Source: JAAGZL01 sp050290785
GTDB taxonomy: Bacteria > Pseudomonadota > Gammaproteobacteria > Chromatiales > Chromatiaceae
Assembly: GCA_050290785.1 (NCBI GenBank)
Contig: JBNKIR010000047.1
Span: forward strand, 1 to 64,000
Direction of reading: 5' to 3'
DNA: 64,000 bases
The notes beneath the pieces are model-generated. The model was not told the origin of the DNA, made no database searches, and was given only the letters and a program-made list of their open reading frames with translations. The position numbers and the translations under genes were made by a program. The stretch's first letter is position 1. Each line of letters opens with the position of its first letter. Shown here one piece after another: positions 45,853 through 60,497 of this stretch.

Positions 45853-46917
45853 CTAGTTATGATATGGGATACTTAGTTCATGTACCGCATCCACCATGAC
45901 CCCGGCATTTTCGGGGTCTACATTTGGATGTATTCCATGACCAAGATTGAACACATGGCCTGGTCCACGGCCATAACTATTGAGTACCCGTCCCACCTCT
46001 TCGCGAATACGCTCAGGAGATGAGTAGAGTATACATGGGTCCAGGTTGCCCTGTAGCGCAACCTTGTCCTGTACTTGCACCCGCGCGTCGGACAGATCAG
46101 TGGTCCAGTCCACGCCCAGGGCATCGCAACCGGTCGCGGCCATCTGCTTCAACCACTGGCCGCCGTTTTTGGTAAACAGGATAACCGGCACCCTGCGACC
46201 TTCGCTCTCGCGGGTCAGACCGCTTAGGATCCTCTCCATATAGGCCAGAGAAAATATCTCATAATCGCGCGGACTGAGAACACCGCCCCAGGTATCAAAG
46301 ATCATTACCGCCTGGGCGCCTGCCGCAATCTGCCCATTGAGATAGCCGGCCACCGCGTCGGCCAGTTTACCCAGTAGCATGTGCATCAGATCCGGGCGAT
46401 CAAACATCATACCCTTGACCTTGGCAAAATTTTTGGTGGTTCCACCCTCTACCATATAGGTGGCCAGGGTCCAGGGACTACCGGAAAAACCGATCAATGG
46501 CACACGCCCATCCAGTTCCCTGCGGATGGTACGCACCGCATCCATAACATAGCCCAGATCATCTTCCGGGTCTGGGATCCCCAGGGCCGCAACTGCCGCC
46601 TCATCCTGAACCGGACTTTCAAAACATGGGCCTTCCCCTTCGCTGAAGTAGAGGCCGAGACCCATGGCATCAGGGATAGTAAGGATATCGGAAAACAGGA
46701 TGGCCGCATCCAGTGCAAAGCGGTCCAGCGGCTGGATGGTTACCTCACATGCCAGATCCGGATTCTGACACAGACTCATGAAATCACCCGCCTTGGCGCG
46801 TGTTGCCCGATACTCCGGCAGGTAGCGCCCCGCTTGACGCATCATCCAGACCGGGGTCATATCCACAGGCTCGCGCAACAGGGCGCGTAGAAAGCGATCG
46901 TTTTTTAGTTCACCCAC
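45853..46917 (-). CDS. hemE: Uroporphyrinogen decarboxylase
   Basis: 354 residues. The signature PVWMMRQAGRYLPEYR, the catalytic Asp in ILFSDILTIPDAMGLG, and GFSGSPWTLATYMVEG are intact. It removes four carboxyl groups from uroporphyrinogen III to give coproporphyrinogen III in haem synthesis. Lies downstream of gltD in the usual gammaproteobacterial order; a 9-bp hairpin (47022-47042) without a U tract sits between them. Confidence 0.96.
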   Translation of the reverse strand: MGELKNDRFLRALLREPVDMTPVWMMRQAGRYLPEYRATRAKAGDFMSLCQNPDLACEVTIQPLDRFALDAAILFSDILTIPDAMGLGLYFSEGEGPCFESPVQDEAAVAALGIPDPEDDLGYVMDAVRTIRRELDGRVPLIGFSGSPWTLATYMVEGGTTKNFAKVKGMMFDRPDLMHMLLGKLADAVAGYLNGQIAAGAQAVMIFDTWGGVLSPRDYEIFSLAYMERILSGLTRESEGRRVPVILFTKNGGQWLKQMAATGCDALGVDWTTDLSDARVQVQDKVALQGNLDPCILYSSPERIREEVGRVLNSYGRGPGHVFNLGHGIHPNVDPENAGVMVDAVHELSIPYHN

Positions 46918-47021
46918 AGAGGACTTCCCTTGTTAGTTATGCTTAATATCGTTCTAGGGAATTGTACACGGAAAAGCCCGGCGGCTCATCGTAATCCGGA
47001 ATAAGTAGGCCATATCCAGGA

Positions 47022-47042
47022 CAGGCTCATACAATGAGCCTG
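47022..47042 (-). terminator. Hairpin between gltD and hemE
   Basis: CAGGCTCAT-ACA-ATGAGCCTG, nine perfect pairs, 14 bp from the gltD stop. No T tract follows on the minus strand, so termination is uncertain; it may protect the message end. Confidence 0.4.
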
Positions 47043-47056
47043 CCCGGTTATCCGGT

Positions 47057-48508
47057 CTATCTCGGCAGTTGGCTACTACCCATCAGATATGCATCTACCG
47101 CATGGGCGCACTGACGCCCTTCACGGATGGCCCAAACCACCAGAGACTGCCCGCGGCGCATATCACCAGCGGCAAAGACCCCATCCACAGAGGTCTTGTA
47201 GGCATCAGGGCCCTCGGTGGCCCCCTTGACATTGCCACGACCGTCCAGACTCACACCCAGCTGTTGCAGCATCCCTTCGTGCACCGGATGCAGAAAGCCC
47301 ATGGCCAGGGTCGCCAGTTCCGCCTTCAATTCAAATTCGGAACCCTCAACCTCGGTCATCTTCCAGTTTCCGGACTCATCCTGATTCCACTCCACCTGGG
47401 CACAGATGATACCGGTGAGCTTGCCGTTCTCTCCCAGGAATTTCTTGGTGGTTACAGACCACATCCGCTCACAACCCTCTTCATGGGATGAAGAGGTGCG
47501 CAGCTTATTGGGCCAGTTCGGCCAGGTCATCTCCTTGTTCTCCTTCTCCGGAGGCTTGGGCAGGATCTCCAACTGGGTCACGGAGAGGGCCCCGTGTCGG
47601 TTGGAGGTGCCGATACAGTCAGATCCGGTGTCACCACCACCGATCACCACCACATTCTTGCCCTTGGCGGAGATAAACTCCTCTTCCGGGATATCGTCGC
47701 CCTGCACCCGACGGCTGTTGGTGCGCAGGAAGTCCATGGCAAAATGGACGCCATCCAACTCCCGGCCCGGGATAGACAGGTCGCGTGGCTGCTCTGAACC
47801 TCCGGTGAGGACGACGGCATCGAACTCCTCCAGCAACTTATCGGCGGTTATATCCACGCCGACATGGGTGTTGGCACGGAACACCACGCCCTCGGTCGCC
47901 ATCTGGCTCATGCGACGATCGATCACCTTCTTGTCCAGCTTAAAATCAGGTATGCCGTAACGCATCAGACCGCCGATGCGGTTGTTTTTCTCGAACAGGA
48001 CCACACCGTGACCGGCGCGGGCCAGTTGTTGCGCACAGGCCATTCCGGATGGTCCGGAACCCACTACGGCGACGCTCTTGCCGGTCTTATGCTTGGGGAT
48101 CTCAGGCCTGATCCAGCCCTCTGCCCAGGCCTTTTCGATGATCGCATGCTCAATGGTCTTGATCGTGACCGGCGCATCTTCCAGATTCAGGGTACAGGCC
48201 TCCTGGCAGGGTGCGGGACAGATGCGTCCGGTGAATTCAGGGAAGTTATTGGTGCTGTGCAACACCTCAATGGCGCGCTTCCAATCACCCTTGTAGACCA
48301 GATCGTTCCAGTCCGGGATGATGTTGTCCACCGGACAGGCGTTGTGACAAAAGGGGATACCGCAATCCATACAACGTGCGCCCTGTAGGGTCAGGACATC
48401 CTCGGTGAGAGGCAGCATGAACTCCTGATAGTTGGTAATCCGATCTGAGATCGGCGCATAGACGCGATCCTGGCGTGGATACTCCATAAAACCTGTCGGC
48501 TTGCCCAT
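47057..48508 (-). CDS. gltD: Glutamate synthase small subunit
   Basis: 483 residues. The N-terminal cysteine clusters (CMDCGIPFCHNAC, then CPAPCQEAC) hold 4Fe-4S centres. Two dinucleotide folds follow: VVGSGPSGMACAQQL for FAD and VVIGGGDTGSDC for NADPH. It feeds electrons from NADPH to GltB. The gene starts just two bases past the gltB stop. Confidence 0.95.
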   Translation of the reverse strand: MGKPTGFMEYPRQDRVYAPISDRITNYQEFMLPLTEDVLTLQGARCMDCGIPFCHNACPVDNIIPDWNDLVYKGDWKRAIEVLHSTNNFPEFTGRICPAPCQEACTLNLEDAPVTIKTIEHAIIEKAWAEGWIRPEIPKHKTGKSVAVVGSGPSGMACAQQLARAGHGVVLFEKNNRIGGLMRYGIPDFKLDKKVIDRRMSQMATEGVVFRANTHVGVDITADKLLEEFDAVVLTGGSEQPRDLSIPGRELDGVHFAMDFLRTNSRRVQGDDIPEEEFISAKGKNVVVIGGGDTGSDCIGTSNRHGALSVTQLEILPKPPEKENKEMTWPNWPNKLRTSSSHEEGCERMWSVTTKKFLGENGKLTGIICAQVEWNQDESGNWKMTEVEGSEFELKAELATLAMGFLHPVHEGMLQQLGVSLDGRGNVKGATEGPDAYKTSVDGVFAAGDMRRGQSLVVWAIREGRQCAHAVDAYLMGSSQLPR

Positions 48509-48510
48509 GA

Positions 48511-53142
<4,632 letters not shown>

Positions 53143-53363
53143 TGCAAACCTCACCTTCTTACTTGGCCAGCTATCGCATACTCTGACGCCGGCAATATTA
53201 AAAAATACAATATGCAGCCGCCGACTGAGGCAGTGCATCTAAGACAAAAAACCTTGATGCCAAAACAAATTCAGTCGCGCGGAACAGCGTAGGATAATAG
53301 AATTGCCCTCTCTAGACCAGAGCAAACGCTAATTTTTTCAATACTCCCGCATTGATTATATTG

Positions 53364-55355
53364 TTATTTATTAGACCTTATATCATTTTGCACCGAACTC
53401 AGAGCTCGCACCCAAACCCCTGTTTTAATAAGACTTTCAGGTAATTTATCTCGCGCCGCCATGGCACGTGATTTGGTTGAGAAGGCGCCATACAGGACAG
53501 GAAACCACGGTTTGCCCTTAAGCTGAGTGCGATAGTATGCGACATGACCCGACACCCCATGGCGCTGTACAAATTCGGCAATGCCCTTTTCGTCCTGAAG
53601 CCCGACTAGCTGGATGGTATAACCGGTCGGACTCTGCTTAAGCAGCCACTCCTCGCGCAGAAAGGCACCTGCCGCCTTCTTTGCCTTCGCCACAACAGGA
53701 CTTTGTGGGCTGACCTCTGTTTTTTTTGCAATCTGCTGCGGCTGCCTGGCTGTCGCTTTTATGGTAGGGGCAGTTTCTTGAATGAGCGCCGTAGACCTAT
53801 CCTCCACAGGCGCCGGTAATGGGATAGCCTCTTGCTTTGGAGTATCCAAGCCGGTTGCAGTCGGCTTTGCTGTCACCTTGCCGGTAGGAGCAGGCGTCTT
53901 GGCCAACCGTTTGACAATCGGCGCCTTCCCCTCAAGCTCGGGAGGCTTCTCATCTTCAATAGTCGTTTGGGCCTCGATCTTGGGCACGGTTTTATTTGGA
54001 TCTGCCTTTTTTTGCGCCATCCCCTTCGCCTTCTCTGGCTTGTCTTGTTGCACAACGGGTTGGGGCTGATCGGGCTTGACCTCTTTTGCTTGCGACTCCT
54101 TCGCTACAGGTGCAGTAACCACCGCCTCTTTCGCTGGCGCTGGCTCTTTCTCATCTGCGGGTGGAACCACTTCTTCCTCAGCCTGACCTCTCACTTGCTG
54201 CGTCTGCGGGGTGGCTGGCGTCTTCTCCGCATCATCCTTTTCTGCATCGGGCGTAACTGAAGTACTATCAGCGGCCACCTCTCCAGCCTGCTCCTCTACA
54301 ACCTGATCAGCAGGCCCAAGATCGGCCTTTTCGCCTTCAACTATCTCCATGTCTCCCTGTGGCAGACTTCTCCCTTGCCCTTTCTCAACTATTGGCCGCT
54401 CTGGTTCTGTAGCAACCACAAAATTCGGAATAGGCAATTCAATCGAATCACCCGAAGGGACACTCTCTTCCTGAGTGGAAGCGGCTGGTATTTCATCGCC
54501 GGAAAATATGGCATTGATATCATTCTGGTAGATCAAAACCAGCATAACGATAACAGATACCACTCCTGCGCCGATCATGCTCCTGGTGGAGAAATAGTCC
54601 CGAATATTGACGCTGGATTCAGATCTCTTCGCAGAATCGATAAGGCCTTGGGCTTGCTCTTTAATCAGACCCGGTACTCCGCCGGTTTCAGAGTGGATCC
54701 TCTCTATCTGTTGTTGTGTTAGAGGTTTGACTGCAGGGCCTTCATCAGATGACAACAGGTGTTCGAGAAAGAGCCCCGTCTGATCCAGGGTAAATTCCGG
54801 CATATCCAACAACTGCAAGGATTGCAGATTCATCACGCGCAATTGAGGGGTCTTTAGCAGGTCGTCTATCTCCGGTTCGGCAAATAGCAGTATCTGTGCA
54901 AGAGGCGTGTCGTTATGTCCCCTTTCATGCAACCTCAACAGAGTAATGATAGTTGCCTCAGGCAGCAGATGCGCATCGTCAACGATTATCACCGGGAGAA
55001 AACCATCTTGCCGCAGATCATCAAAATGCATGATAAGATCGTCCATCAAGCGATCGCTCTTAACATCCTGATCGAACAGGTCTGCCAGATCGGCCAATAA
55101 GGCGTCTGGTTGCAGCATCACATCGGCGCAGATCTCTACGGGGATCCAGTTCTCTGGAGCCAGATCCAGCAAACGCTGGATAAACGTGGTCTTTCCCATC
55201 CCTTCGCAACCCCTAATCAAGGGGATGAGGGTGCTGTTTTCTGTCAGATGCCTGAGCAGATCGGCCCGCTGGGAAAGTTCTGGGCTGGCGAAATATCCAT
55301 CTAGCCTGGCCGGATCGCCATCATGCGCCATATTAGTCGATTCGCTCGGAGACAT
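53364..55355 (-). CDS. damX: DamX-like protein with AAA and SPOR domains
   Basis: 663 residues: an N-terminal AAA ATPase (Walker A GCEGMGKTTF near 51-60; Walker B VIIVDDAHLL), one membrane helix (about 260-280, GVVSVIVMLVLIYQ), a long Pro/Ala/Glu/Lys-rich periplasmic linker, then a C-terminal SPOR domain (GYTIQLVGLQDEKGI to about 660). SPOR domains bind denuded glycan strands at the division septum. It sits downstream of aroB, as damX does in enteric bacteria, but no dam follows; gltB is next instead. The linker is low-complexity and variable by nature. Confidence 0.85.
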   Translation of the reverse strand: MSPSESTNMAHDGDPARLDGYFASPELSQRADLLRHLTENSTLIPLIRGCEGMGKTTFIQRLLDLAPENWIPVEICADVMLQPDALLADLADLFDQDVKSDRLMDDLIMHFDDLRQDGFLPVIIVDDAHLLPEATIITLLRLHERGHNDTPLAQILLFAEPEIDDLLKTPQLRVMNLQSLQLLDMPEFTLDQTGLFLEHLLSSDEGPAVKPLTQQQIERIHSETGGVPGLIKEQAQGLIDSAKRSESSVNIRDYFSTRSMIGAGVVSVIVMLVLIYQNDINAIFSGDEIPAASTQEESVPSGDSIELPIPNFVVATEPERPIVEKGQGRSLPQGDMEIVEGEKADLGPADQVVEEQAGEVAADSTSVTPDAEKDDAEKTPATPQTQQVRGQAEEEVVPPADEKEPAPAKEAVVTAPVAKESQAKEVKPDQPQPVVQQDKPEKAKGMAQKKADPNKTVPKIEAQTTIEDEKPPELEGKAPIVKRLAKTPAPTGKVTAKPTATGLDTPKQEAIPLPAPVEDRSTALIQETAPTIKATARQPQQIAKKTEVSPQSPVVAKAKKAAGAFLREEWLLKQSPTGYTIQLVGLQDEKGIAEFVQRHGVSGHVAYYRTQLKGKPWFPVLYGAFSTKSRAMAARDKLPESLIKTGVWVRALSSVQNDIRSNK

Positions 55356-55367
55356 GTCTGTGATCTC

Positions 55368-56447
55368 TCAGTATGAGTTCAGAGTAACCTGCAGCTTGTC
55401 TAAATCAAATCTATCTGTGATGAAGGCATCACCGATTCCCTTCATCAGAACCAGCCTTAGATTGCCATCTTGGACCTTTTTGTCAACGGCCATCATCTCC
55501 AGGATTTGCACAGCCGCAAGCTCACTGGGGGGCTCGGTCGGCAATCCTGATTTGGCTATCAGTGCGGATATGCGCTTTTCCTCATCCCGGGTCAGCCAGC
55601 CATGTTCCACAGAGAGTCTCGCCGCCATACACATCCCCGCGCCAACTGCCTCTCCATGCAGCCATCCGCCATAGCCTATGCCTGTCTCAATGGCATGACC
55701 AAAGGTATGGCCCAGATTCAGCAGGGCGCGCTGCCCGGCCTCAAGCTCATCTGCGGCCACTATCTTTGCCTTGTCCACACATGATCGCTCAATGGCATAT
55801 GCCAGTGACCGGGGATCGCGGGTTAACAGAGAATCGATATTGGCTTCCAGCCAGTCGAAGAACTCAGGGTCATTGATCAACCCGTATTTTATAACCTCTG
55901 CCAAACCGGCGGATAGCTGTCGGTCATCCAGGGTATTAAGTGTATTGGTATCTGCGATCACACACTGGGGCTGATGAAATGCGCCGATCATGTTCTTACC
56001 AAGGGGATGATTTACCCCGGTCTTGCCGCCCACCGAGGAATCAACCTGGGACAGGAGCGTGGTCGGCACCTGTATAAAATTGACCCCGCGCTGATAGCTG
56101 GCGGCAGCGAACCCCGCCATGTCGCCTACAACACCACCACCCAGCGCCACAATAGTACACTGCCGGCTGAATCTATACTTCAGCAGATCATTGAAGATGG
56201 TTTGCCAGACATCCAGAGTTTTATATTTTTCACCGTCAGGGAGGATAACCATCTCGCACTGCATTGATCCAAGTGCGGCTAGCACAGGATCAAGATAAAG
56301 AGGGGCAACGGTCTCATTGGTGACAACCATGGCCTGTTTGCCATGAATGTGTCCGGAATAGAATTTGGAATCGCCCAGGATCCCGGCACCAATATAGATA
56401 GGATAGGAGCGATCACCTAGGTCAACCGATACTGTTGTTGTATTCAT
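55368..56447 (-). CDS. aroB: 3-dehydroquinate synthase
   Basis: 359 residues from ATG 56447 (ATG 56456 is also possible). NAD and metal motifs: PDGEKYKTLDVWQTIFNDLL, GGGVVGDMAGFAAASYQRG, LLSQVDSSVGGKTGVNHPLGKN, and LNLGHTFGHAIE with its zinc histidines. Second step of the shikimate pathway. Directly after aroK (16 bp apart) and upstream of damX, the usual order. Confidence 0.95.
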   Translation of the reverse strand: MNTTTVSVDLGDRSYPIYIGAGILGDSKFYSGHIHGKQAMVVTNETVAPLYLDPVLAALGSMQCEMVILPDGEKYKTLDVWQTIFNDLLKYRFSRQCTIVALGGGVVGDMAGFAAASYQRGVNFIQVPTTLLSQVDSSVGGKTGVNHPLGKNMIGAFHQPQCVIADTNTLNTLDDRQLSAGLAEVIKYGLINDPEFFDWLEANIDSLLTRDPRSLAYAIERSCVDKAKIVAADELEAGQRALLNLGHTFGHAIETGIGYGGWLHGEAVGAGMCMAARLSVEHGWLTRDEEKRISALIAKSGLPTEPPSELAAVQILEMMAVDKKVQDGNLRLVLMKGIGDAFITDRFDLDKLQVTLNSY

Positions 56448-56463
56448 ATCTTGCATAATAGCT

Positions 56464-56988
56464 TCAATCAACTTCATCCAGACGTCTAATAATCTCTTTT
56501 GCCACCACCATGGCGTTACGCCTTTCGGTCGACACCACAAGATCAGCCATTTCACGATAGATGGGCTCGCGCTCCGCCATGAGCTCCTGCAGTTTGCTCA
56601 TCGGATCATCCGTCTGCAACAGTGGACGATTGCGATCCTGCCTGGTTCTATCGTACTGCTGTTCGGGAGAGCAGGACAGATAGACCACAACCCCACGTCC
56701 CGAGAGACAGCGTCGGTTATCCGGGTCCAGTACGACACCTCCCCCTGTTGCGAGGACAACGCCGCTATTACCAGTCAACTCCTCCACTACCGATTTCTCC
56801 CTGCGCCGAAAACCCTCCTCACCTTCGAAATCAAATATCGTGGGGATATCCACTCCGGTCCTACGCTGGATTTCATGATCGGTATCTTCAAATTCCATTC
56901 CAATTAGCTTGGCCAGCTGCCGTCCGATAGTGCTCTTGCCAACGCCCATGGGTCCAATCAGGAAAATATTATTGGGATTTTGCTTCAT
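56464..56988 (-). CDS. aroK: Shikimate kinase
   Basis: 174 residues from ATG 56988; an in-frame TTG at 56997 adds three residues. The P-loop is IGPMGVGKSTIG; the shikimate site DTDHEIQRRTG and the GGGVVLDP stretch are standard; the lid holds RPLLQT. It phosphorylates shikimate. First gene of aroKB-damX; the terminator after pilQ lies just upstream, so it probably has its own promoter. Confidence 0.95.
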   Translation of the reverse strand: MKQNPNNIFLIGPMGVGKSTIGRQLAKLIGMEFEDTDHEIQRRTGVDIPTIFDFEGEEGFRRREKSVVEELTGNSGVVLATGGGVVLDPDNRRCLSGRGVVVYLSCSPEQQYDRTRQDRNRPLLQTDDPMSKLQELMAEREPIYREMADLVVSTERRNAMVVAKEIIRRLDEVD

Positions 56989-57066
56989 TCTAATCAAGTT
57001 TAATAACGGACATGGCCAGATATATATAAAGTGAAATATGCCTCAGACACAATTGTGACAAAACAT

Positions 57067-57096
57067 AAAAGGGTGTGCCAGAGGACACACCCTTTT
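57067..57096 (-). terminator. Terminator after pilQ
   Basis: Perfect 11-bp stem AAAAGGGTGTG/CACACCCTTTT with an 8-nt loop. The U tract is inside the stem, and the minus strand continues ATGTTTTGTC. It closes pilMNOPQ before aroK. Confidence 0.8.
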
Positions 57097-57132
57097 ATCA
57101 ACCTATACTTCAGCTGTGTAACGCAATCGGCA

Positions 57133-59328
57133 TCAGCGCATCCCGATCGTCTCCTTCAATATCTTTGGCGTAACAAAGATCAGCAGCTCGGTATTTTGGT
57201 CTATATCCTGTTTTTGTTTAAACATAAAGCCGATGTACGGCAGATCGCCAAAGAATGGAACTTTCTCCATGGACTGGCTGCGCGTACGTTCAAACACGCC
57301 ACCCAACACCACGGTCTCTCCATTGTCCACCAGCACCGAGGTTTCAATCTCACGGGTATCAATAGGGGGCACACCGTTAACCGACCTGGAAAAATCAGGG
57401 TTATCCTTGTTGATAACCAGATCCATGATTATCTTATCATCCGGTGTAATCTGGGGGGTCACCTCAAGCTTGAGTACTGCCTCTTTAAATGTAATCGAGG
57501 TGGCGCCACTGGAAGTATTCTCCTCATACGCGATCTCTATACCCTGCTTGATGACCGCCTTGTTTCTATCCGAGGTCACAACCCTCGGACTGGAGACAAT
57601 CTCACCCTTACCCTCCTGCTGCATTGCATTTAATTCCAAACGCAACAGATAGGAACCCACTTTCCCCAGTATGAAGTTGATGGCACCGCCACGATCACCG
57701 ACCGCGCCCAGGGTTTTTGGCAAATTCACCAACAGCGCCTGATTCCCGGAGCCTGCTGGAGACTCGAGACTTGTTGTCGCAACCTCAGGACTAGCCAGAT
57801 CGCCATCCAAACCGCCCGCAATCTTCCATCTGGATCCATCAGGATCGTCAGACGCCCTACCAAATCCCAGCTTCACACCAAGGTCCTTGGCAAAATCATC
57901 GTTGGCAATAACCACCCGACTATCAATCAACACCTGACGGATTGGGATATCCAGCTTCCTGACCAGGCGGCTGATATCCTCAAGCTTTGCCAAGGTGTCT
58001 CGAACCAAAAGAGTATTGGTACGATCATCCACTGTTACGTTCCCGCGTCCGGGAGTTAGCAGCTGGTTCTCATCAGACTTGAGAAGTGCTGCGATATCGG
58101 CGGCCTTGGCATAATTGATCTGGATATACTCCGAACGCAATGGCGCCAGTTCCTCTATCTGCTTCTGTGATTCCAGCTCCAGCTTCTCCCTTGCCGCAAT
58201 CTCTTCCGTGGGAGCCACCATAATCACGTTATCGCTTTTACGCATGGAGAGACCTTTGGCCTTCAAAATGATGTCCAGGGCCTGGTCCCATGGAACATTC
58301 TGTAACCGCAGCGTTATTGAGCCTCTAACACTGTCACTGGTCACCAAGTTAAGATTGGTGAAATCGGCCAACAGCTGCAGTACCGCCCGCACCTCAATCT
58401 CCTGAAAATTGAGAGAGAGCCTTTCGCCACTATAGACCAGGCGCTCTTTCTGCAACTGTTCCTTCTCAGCATGCGTGAGGGGCCTAAACTCGATTGCAAA
58501 CAGATTATTTGCCTGATACGCAAGGTGCTCAAAATCACCATCGGTGGTTATCTCCAGATGAACATTGTCATCCTTACGTGTAACTTCAAACATCTTCACC
58601 GGCGTAGCAAAGTCAGCCACATCAAACTTACGAAAGAATCTTTCCGGCAGTGCCGCATCGATAAAATCCAGAACCACCTTTCCGCCCTCTTCACGAAGAT
58701 CCGCCACTATGGATGGGTCGCTCAGGGTTATGAGAATTTTACCTTCACCGTCTGATCCTCTTCGAAAATCAACATCCTCCACCCCTTTATTATTTGGCGT
58801 GGCGGAAAGAACTGGCGCATCGACACCGGCCTGCGCTGCTGCTGTAGAGCTCTTCGCAGAGGCAATCTGTGCACTCCCGGCATTTATACGGACCATCACC
58901 TGATTTCCTGCCACCTTTATTTCGTGAGATGCGGCATCAGACAGATTTATTACCACGCGCGTCCTTTCCCCTGCCTCAACGGCGGTAATACTCCTTACCA
59001 TGCCTATTCCGATCGATTGTGATTTTTTTGCCAGCGCACTTTTCATTCCCTGCAAATCAATCGCAATCCGGGCCGGACTCTCTGTTGCAAAACTGTCCGG
59101 AAGGGACACAGGGTCCTGTGCCGTCATGGTTATCTCCACAATGTTACCGGGCAGAGACGAAACGCTTATATCCTGCAGTACGTTGCTGGCAGCAAACACC
59201 TGAGCAGGAATACTCATCGCCAGTGATGTCAGCAAGAACCAGACAACTAGCTTGAACAGATTCGGCCTCACTCTCTCTATTGCACCAAACTGTTCCGTTG
59301 AAGTTTTAGCTAATGAATATTTCATCAT
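57133..59328 (-). CDS. pilQ: Type IV pilus secretin PilQ
   Basis: 731 residues: a signal peptide (cut near VFA at 46), two N-terminal AMIN domains (binding peptidoglycan, about 50-270), an STN/N0-N1 region (LNFQEIEVRAVLQLLADFTNLNLV), and the C-terminal secretin barrel with VPFFGDLPYIGFMFK and the closing LLIFVTPKIL. It forms the multimeric outer-membrane pore for the pilus. Last gene of pilMNOPQ, 12 bp after pilP. Confidence 0.95.
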   Translation of the reverse strand: MMKYSLAKTSTEQFGAIERVRPNLFKLVVWFLLTSLAMSIPAQVFAASNVLQDISVSSLPGNIVEITMTAQDPVSLPDSFATESPARIAIDLQGMKSALAKKSQSIGIGMVRSITAVEAGERTRVVINLSDAASHEIKVAGNQVMVRINAGSAQIASAKSSTAAAQAGVDAPVLSATPNNKGVEDVDFRRGSDGEGKILITLSDPSIVADLREEGGKVVLDFIDAALPERFFRKFDVADFATPVKMFEVTRKDDNVHLEITTDGDFEHLAYQANNLFAIEFRPLTHAEKEQLQKERLVYSGERLSLNFQEIEVRAVLQLLADFTNLNLVTSDSVRGSITLRLQNVPWDQALDIILKAKGLSMRKSDNVIMVAPTEEIAAREKLELESQKQIEELAPLRSEYIQINYAKAADIAALLKSDENQLLTPGRGNVTVDDRTNTLLVRDTLAKLEDISRLVRKLDIPIRQVLIDSRVVIANDDFAKDLGVKLGFGRASDDPDGSRWKIAGGLDGDLASPEVATTSLESPAGSGNQALLVNLPKTLGAVGDRGGAINFILGKVGSYLLRLELNAMQQEGKGEIVSSPRVVTSDRNKAVIKQGIEIAYEENTSSGATSITFKEAVLKLEVTPQITPDDKIIMDLVINKDNPDFSRSVNGVPPIDTREIETSVLVDNGETVVLGGVFERTRSQSMEKVPFFGDLPYIGFMFKQKQDIDQNTELLIFVTPKILKETIGMR

Positions 59329-59340
59329 TGTTCCCCTGAC

Positions 59341-59883
59341 TTATTCGCCTTCACTCAATGACACTGACGCCTGTCTTTCCATATAACCTTGTGGTTTTTT
59401 TGGAATGATCTCCGTCAACTCAATCCTATCTTCTGTGATACTGGTGACTTGCCCATGGTTTTGCCCCATGTAGTTACCAACCTTCACCTTGTAAATCGTT
59501 TTGTCTGCAGTCCTTACCAGGCCCCAAACCGTATCGTTCAAATCGACCGTACCAACCATCCTGATGCTATCCAGAGGAAACTGTTCCAACTCCTCTTTGC
59601 GTCGATTAGGGTCTGGCGCAAGCCCATCTCCGGCCTGCGCAATCTCTTCTGCCTCAGACTCCTGCGTAGGTAAAAACGGATTGCGCCTTTCACCAGGGAT
59701 GTAGACAAAGGTTTCTATCTGTTTTATCTCAGGCAACGGCTCAATCCGACCTGGTTTCCTCGCCTTAACCTTTTTTACAAATTGTCTCAAATCCTGCATC
59801 CCATCATCGCCACAGGATGCTACTAGGGCCAATACGCCAAGAGTTAGAAAAACACGCGCACTGACAAGCAACGCCCTGCTCAT
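59341..59883 (-). CDS. pilP: Type IV pilus lipoprotein PilP
   Basis: 180 residues with a lipobox (LVASC near residue 24) after a hydrophobic stretch, then a disordered region and a beta domain (FPLDSIRMVGTVDLNDTVWGLVRT, then YKVKVGNYMGQNHGQV) typical of PilP. It bridges PilNO of the inner membrane with PilQ. The start overlaps pilO by four bases. Confidence 0.93.
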   Translation of the reverse strand: MSRALLVSARVFLTLGVLALVASCGDDGMQDLRQFVKKVKARKPGRIEPLPEIKQIETFVYIPGERRNPFLPTQESEAEEIAQAGDGLAPDPNRRKEELEQFPLDSIRMVGTVDLNDTVWGLVRTADKTIYKVKVGNYMGQNHGQVTSITEDRIELTEIIPKKPQGYMERQASVSLSEGE

Positions 59884-60497
59884 TTTCCACCCTCCTCATC
59901 CAGATAGCGGTAGGTCTTTGCTACTGCCTGAAGTGCCAATTTACCGCCCGGAGCTGACGCGCCTTTACCTCGCTTGGCTTCGTAGGGATAAATATGCACA
60001 TCATGAATGGTTACGATGCGGGGCAGTGCTGCAAGCCCGCTAATGAACTCACCGAACTCATGGTAATTACCAACGACCTTGATATTGATAGGCAGCTCCG
60101 CATAGAACTCCTTCATCACCTCGCCGGCCGGATCAAACAGCTCGAACTCCAGCCCGGCCGCCAGTCCGGTCTGAGACACATCCACCAATAGATCGGCCAC
60201 CTCAGATTTATTAGGCAATTGTTGCAACATGGTATTGAACGACTGCCGCATCTCTTTAAGCTGCTTCTTGTAGGCATCCAGATTTGCCGCCTTACGTTGT
60301 TTATCCTCAAACTCCTTCTTTAATACCAGCTCCTGCTTCTCTGCCTTCTCCAGCGCAAGCAACTGAGCCTCTGTATCCATATAGTACCAGGCGATCCCCA
60401 GCAAAACGCACAACAACAGCGCAACTATCCCCTTGGCTGCTATAGGCCAGTCACCGATTTCAGATAATTCCAGATTATTCAGATCGTCTAAATTCAT
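59880..60497 (-). CDS. pilO: Type IV pilus alignment protein PilO
   Basis: 205 residues: one membrane helix (about 24-42), a coiled coil, then a ferredoxin-like domain (EFELFDPAGEVMKEFYAELPINIKVVG). It dimerises with PilN in the periplasm to link motor and secretin. Overlaps both pilN and pilP by four bases. Confidence 0.94.
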   Translation of the reverse strand: MNLDDLNNLELSEIGDWPIAAKGIVALLLCVLLGIAWYYMDTEAQLLALEKAEKQELVLKKEFEDKQRKAANLDAYKKQLKEMRQSFNTMLQQLPNKSEVADLLVDVSQTGLAAGLEFELFDPAGEVMKEFYAELPINIKVVGNYHEFGEFISGLAALPRIVTIHDVHIYPYEAKRGKGASAPGGKLALQAVAKTYRYLDEEGGK